Under the pieces are notes generated by a model, which was not told the origin of the DNA, made no database searches, and saw only the letters and a program-made list of their open reading frames with translations. DNA of 32,467 bases from Ceratorhiza oryzae-sativae (lineage: Eukaryota > Basidiomycota > Agaricomycetes > Cantharellales > Ceratobasidiaceae): the NCBI GenBank assembly GCA_030998015.1, contig JARWMV010000159.1, positions 1 to 32,467 of the forward strand, given 5' to 3'. Within the stretch, counting starts at the first letter, position 1. Every line of letters begins with the position of its first letter. Below are positions 29,046-32,467 of the stretch, piece by piece. Both the position numbers and the translations under genes were made by a program.

Positions 29046-29480
29046 TGTTGTTTGTGCATGCAATACTCAGCAAAAACTGGTGAGTGGCATAGCATGTGAT
29101 TACATGTAATCAGGGTGTTATTACAATGGGGGTATGGTAATGGTGTAATGGGTGTAATATCCTGGCATTACACCTGTGTGACCACATGTCATTTGTGTGT
29201 CATTACATCATTACCATACCCCTGGTGTAACCACACCAAAGGTTTTTGCTGAGTATGACAATGAGTAATGATATGCGCAAAGTGCATATCACACTGTTTC
29301 CATTGTACGATGCTTTGCATCTATGCATTGCCAGCTATTATTGTATTACACACAATGAGCGAGTAGCGCCTATACACTGTATAAAGAGCAAAGCTCTTTC
29401 CTGTGTAATCTCATCCTGCCTATGAATCCTATATATATTACTCTAACTGCGCATACATACATTCATCAAGTACTATGTGA
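29046..29480 (+). repeat. copia 3' LTR, interrupted by a MITE
   Basis: Starts TGTTG right after the polypurine tract. It is split by the MITE at 29066-29253 and continues with a TATA-like CACTGTATAAAGAGC (about 29378-29392). The right end is uncertain (about 29470-29490), since the left LTR is missing and no target duplication can be paired. Confidence 0.6.
29066..29253. mobile_element. palindromic MITE with TA target duplication
   Basis: 188-bp foldback element. The ends CTCAGCAAAAAC and GTTTTTGCTGAG are perfect inverted repeats, and the arms pair imperfectly for most of the length (for example GGGGTATGGTAATG opposite CATTACCATACCCC). TA flanks it at 29064-29065 and 29254-29255. The class is probably a Tc1/mariner-type MITE, by target site only. 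Confidence 0.8.
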
Positions 29481-30404
29481 GCAACTGGGACACATTCAAA
29501 AGATCTATGATCGGCAGCCTATGTTTATCAATTGTCATTGAATGATACAGAAATCAGTTACTGAGAATCACACTTAGACGCCTTGATGGCCGCGTATACA
29601 TGATCCAAACTCATAAAGTTCCACACATTTTTAGGTTAGGCACACCCACACAGATCCATTGGCCAAGCGATGATATCGTGTTGATCCCCCAGTTAAACAC
29701 ATCCATCGAGAGCGATCCACACAGCATGCATTGGCCCAACACTAGCGCAACTCCCTTCCCTCTCCCTTGACCCCTGTCCCCCACATTAACCCACTTGCTT
29801 GTCCAGCCCTGACCCCTCTGCTGTCAGTCTTGTCAGCGCACTAGCCTTTCTGTTGTGCACAAAGACACGCGAGGACCCTCAGCCGGCATGGAATATCTTC
29901 ACTGCACGGGCCAAATTTGAGGCCTGACAGGATGCGCCAAGAGGGTTTTCATGGAGTGTTCATGAGTGATCACGGCCTCTTGCTCTTGCTACCCGGCATC
30001 TGGACAAACTGAACGGACTCCACCACTTGGTCAAGACTTTGGGAGCACAACCTCAGTTTCCTGATGGGGGGGGGGGCAGGAAAAATCTCTCCTTGGTGAT
30101 TTTAGGTGAATCGATTGGCACTGTGGTTGTACTGGCCATGTGTTTGTTGTTTAAATGGTGGGGATGGGTTCTCATATCCCTCTTTTCATCCCCCACCTGT
30201 CCCAGGTAGGGAGCATCAGCTCGCCTCCACTGTGGCACCCAAGTGTAATTGCCCAAGTCTCCACCTTGACTCTTTCCAGCTGGTTCCAAGGGTTGTTCGA
30301 AACCAAGGCCACCTGGTAACACATGATTATAGCTTCCAGCACTGCTGGTCAGGTTTTTAGTCCTGTCTCTGAGGAGCAAGGTAAGTGTGATTCTTCCTAT
30401 AATC
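29481..30404. other. no recognised gene; homopolymer G11
   Basis: I see no supported gene. The stretch has mixed composition, with pyrimidine-rich segments (29750-29830) and a run of eleven G at 30066-30076. Possible splice-like signals (GTAAGT at 30381) near the Tc1 insertion suggest it could hold exons of the gene that continues at 32037, but I could not assemble a reading frame. Confidence 0.4.
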
Positions 30405-30406
30405 TA

Positions 30407-30620
30407 CAGTTTGGGACAAAACTGCTTGCAGCAATCGAAGTTCTGACTTTGAACGCTAATAGCTTGAGACTTAGCACACAAGACTGCATGTATTTAGTAC
30501 CGTTCAATAGCTATACATCTGAGCTACAAAATTAATATATATGTAACATGTTTCATCATGTGGTCTCAGAGATAACCTTAAGACAAAACAGAAGGTACAT
30601 GCGAGCAGTTTTGTCCCCAG
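30407..30620 (+). repeat. left long terminal inverted repeat of the Tc1 element
   Basis: The outer motif GGGACAAAACTGCTTGC (30414 on) and the inner inverted GCGAGCAGTTTTGTCCCC (30601-30618) bracket the arm. The middle contains CATGTATTTAGTACCGTT and GAGCTACAAAATTAATATA, both found in the other arm. Confidence 0.85.
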
Positions 30621-30753
30621 TTTCATAATCTGCATGTTTTCCCTACCTGTTTGAAACTACTCAGTCTTGCAATCTGCAGTGTTTTTGGCAGCCTATGTAT
30701 AGCATATATAGCGCATATAGCCTTGAGATCAATAACAAACCAGTCATCTAGGT

Positions 30754-31772
30754 ATGCCCCCTCCACTCACTCAGGATCAAATCGACTCTGTGCTTTCACT
30801 ACTTGATTCTGGGCATAAACATTCTCAAATTCAAGCTAGACTGACAATTTCATCTGCATCTATTACAAAAATATGTGCTAGGTATCACCCAGACCTCTGC
30901 AAATCAAAGGGTGGGCATCCTTGCAAGCTGAATCCAACAGCAATTTGCCATGCTGTTTGACTTGTAACCAACCATAACTCAGTCTCCACCCACGAGGCCA
31001 CCCAATTGCTCTGCAATCTTATGGGACAGTCCATACATTGTAAAACTGTCCATCGCGCACTGAAGGGGGCAGGTTTAAGGCCAGTCAAGGGCACTAAAAA
31101 ACCAAGGCATACCCCACAGCAGATCCGTGATCAGATTGCATTTGCTGAGGCACACAAAGACTGGACAATGGAGGACTGGAAACAGGTATTATGGTCAGAT
31201 GAGACAAAAATCAATTGGTTAGGGTCAGATGGGATTCACTGGACATGGGCTCGCCAAGGGGAAACACTCACAGATCGGCAGATTGTTCCAACTGCAAATT
31301 TTGGTGGATGATCACTCATGTTTTGGGGGTGTATGGGATGGTCAGGAACTGGCTTTGGGTGTTGTTTGGAGTGCACCTTGAACAAGGAGTTATACCTGGA
31401 GATTTTAGGTGATGAGCTTTCACAAAGCCTTGAGCTCTTGGGATTGGAGCCTGGAGAGGTGATTTTTCAGCAAGACAACGCCAGCTCCCATAAGGCAAAT
31501 GTTTGCCTTAACTGGTTCAATGATCACAAAATTGAGGTAATGGAGTGGCCAGCCAACTCTCCAGACCTCAACCCAATCGAAACCTTTGGGCAGAGCTTAA
31601 ACGGCGCCTAGGCAAGTACGAAGCCCCACCTGCAGGGATCCTGGAGTTATGGGATCGCGTCCAGGATGTCTGGAACCAATTTGGCGAAAACTACTGCCAA
31701 AAGCTTATAGAAAGCATGCCTAGGCGCATGGCTATGGTTTTGAAAAGGAAAGGAAAGGCGATTCCATATTAA
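30754..31772 (+). pseudogene. Tc1-like DD34E transposase, broken
   Basis: Starts MPPPLTQDQID with a helix-turn-helix region (SLLDSGHKHSQIQARL; a second near HCKTVHRALKGAGL). The DDE domain has the catalytic Asp in VLWSDETKI, the second in FQQDNASSH and the Glu in WPANSPDLNPIE, with DD34E-like spacing. It is inactive: in-frame TGA codons occur after CHAV (about 30958) and after NFGG (about 31309), and one base is missing near 31585, shifting the last 60 codons into another frame (ELKRRLGKYE...KRKGKAIPY). The full length of about 340 codons is normal for Tc1. Confidence 0.88.
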
Positions 31773-31800
31773 ATATCTCTGGACAGATATCTGGATTTTT

Positions 31801-32012
31801 GGGGACAAAACTGCTCGTATGCACATCTTGTATTGTTTTGCTCATATGTATGCGGTTTCGCAATCAAGTATGCTTCATGTATATTTATTTTGTAGCTGAG
31901 ATATAAGGCTATCAAACGGTGCTAAATACATGTGGTCGCATGCGCCGGGTCTCAAGTTATTAGCATTCGAAGTCAGAACTTTGATCGCTGCGAGCGGTTT
32001 TGTCCCGAACTG
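31801..32012 (-). repeat. right long terminal inverted repeat of the Tc1 element
   Basis: Inverted partner of 30407-30620, beginning GGGGACAAAACTGCTCG (31801) and ending CGGTTTTGTCCCGAACTG. It is somewhat diverged from the left arm. Confidence 0.85.
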
Positions 32013-32036
32013 TATTTATATCGCCAAGTGGTGAGT

Positions 32037-32467
32037 ATGTGTGTCTTACGTCTTCCCGTCTCTCTGTTGTTGACGCATCTTGGTGTGATAGCGATATCTC
32101 AAGAGAACGTTGTTTTCGACAGATTGGTCTCTCATTTTTGCACACTCTCCTATTATACATTCTGCGTGTGCCTACCCTGCATCGTGTTGCTATGGCTCAC
32201 ATGGCAGAACCTATGGGTCATAATCGAACGCCTTGACGCAGCACCGATCGAGGAATCTCATAGTAAGCAACACTACTAGTCTGGTGGTTCTTGGGGTGGG
32301 TGCAAGCTGATACGTTCCCAGGTCTATATAAACAAATTCTGAAATTAGGGAGACCTAGAGTTACAAGCCGCCCTGTCCAAGTGGACAGTTCTAGTAATAC
32401 TCCAAACAGTCTTCTCGATGAACCAACCACTTCAACCGATAAAGTCCAGTCCATTCGAAGAAGACAA
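32037..32467 (+). CDS. partial gene, unknown membrane protein
   Basis: Reading 32037-32262, a GTAAGC...CCCAG intron (32263-32321), then 32322-32467 continuing off the window. The first exon has one or two hydrophobic helices (LPVSLLLTHLGVIAI; YYTFCVCLPCIVLLWLTW), followed by a charged segment and, after the intron, a Ser/Thr/Pro-rich hydrophilic tail, so it looks like the last membrane span and cytoplasmic tail of a larger membrane protein. The start is uncertain: Met 32037 is only the first in this frame after the Tc1 element. Alternatively an intron ends at 32091 and the gene's upstream part lies left of the transposon. Family not recognised. Confidence 0.35.

Larger units (their letters stand above)
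30407..32012 (+). mobile_element. Tc1/mariner transposon with long inverted repeats
   Basis: 1606-bp element flanked by TA (30405-30406, 32013-32014). Its ends CAGTTTGGGACAAAAC and CAGTTCGGGACAAAAC (right, read inward) start inverted repeats of about 214 bp (30407-30620 and 31801-32012). Each arm ends with an inner inverted copy of the GGGACAAAACTGCTYGC motif, giving four transposase-binding-like sites in total. It carries a broken transposase. Confidence 0.9.

Noticed and set aside
1..32467. CRISPR arrays, bacterial operons or ribosomal RNA genes
   Set aside because: There is no spaced short-repeat array and no rRNA signature; spliced genes and fungal transposons show this is eukaryotic DNA.

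Overview
The window looks like nuclear DNA of a basidiomycete fungus, most likely an Agaricomycete near Rhizoctonia/Ceratobasidium. This is inferred from the many short introns (about 50-65 nt, GT...AG), an NB-ARC/TPR-type gene, a Plavaka transposase, a DUF6532-like gene, and dense nested transposons. No organism name can be proven from the sequence alone.

Left part (1-9716): the C-terminal piece of an NB-ARC/TPR protein with two compensating frameshifts (1-1464); an intact ten-exon Ca2+/H+ antiporter-like (CAX/VCX1) gene (2448-4660); a decayed tandem copy of the same gene (about 5195-8870), broken by an unidentified insertion of about 1.15 kb, a solo LTR with 5-bp target duplication, and a TA-flanked MITE; then the 3' half of a dienelactone hydrolase gene (minus strand, 9176-9716), cut off by a 379-bp dispersed repeat.

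Middle (9717-16120): the dispersed repeat, then an uninterrupted eight-exon Plavaka-type DDE transposase gene on the minus strand (10239-14232, 1188 aa). Next is a DUF6532-like host gene on the plus strand, starting at 14928 with a TATA box at 14688.

Right-middle (16121-26618): a full-length Ty3/gypsy chromovirus-type LTR retrotransposon in minus orientation, inserted in the DUF6532-like gene with the 5-bp target duplication GCTGG. Its gag and pol are frameshifted many times. Between the chromodomain end of pol and the 3' LTR it carries about 3.8 kb of extra DNA with three open genes. One is a 428-aa HUH endonuclease/superfamily 3 helicase Rep resembling genomovirus and geminivirus (CRESS-DNA) Rep. 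The others are a divergent two-exon 163-aa gene and a 283-aa ORF. The Rep upstream region holds two 130-bp direct repeats and many TCACRTGA-type palindromes, a motif also repeated at 101-bp spacing in the LTRs. This Rep cassette inside an LTR element is the most striking feature of the window.

Right end (26624-32467): the rest of the DUF6532-like pseudogene, with three in-frame TGA stops that look like decayed CGA codons; the second, inverted copy of the 379-bp repeat; a 3' fragment of a Ty1/copia element with its LTR and a palindromic MITE; a Tc1/mariner element with long (about 214 bp) inverted repeats and a broken transposase; and a partial, unidentified membrane-protein gene running off the end.
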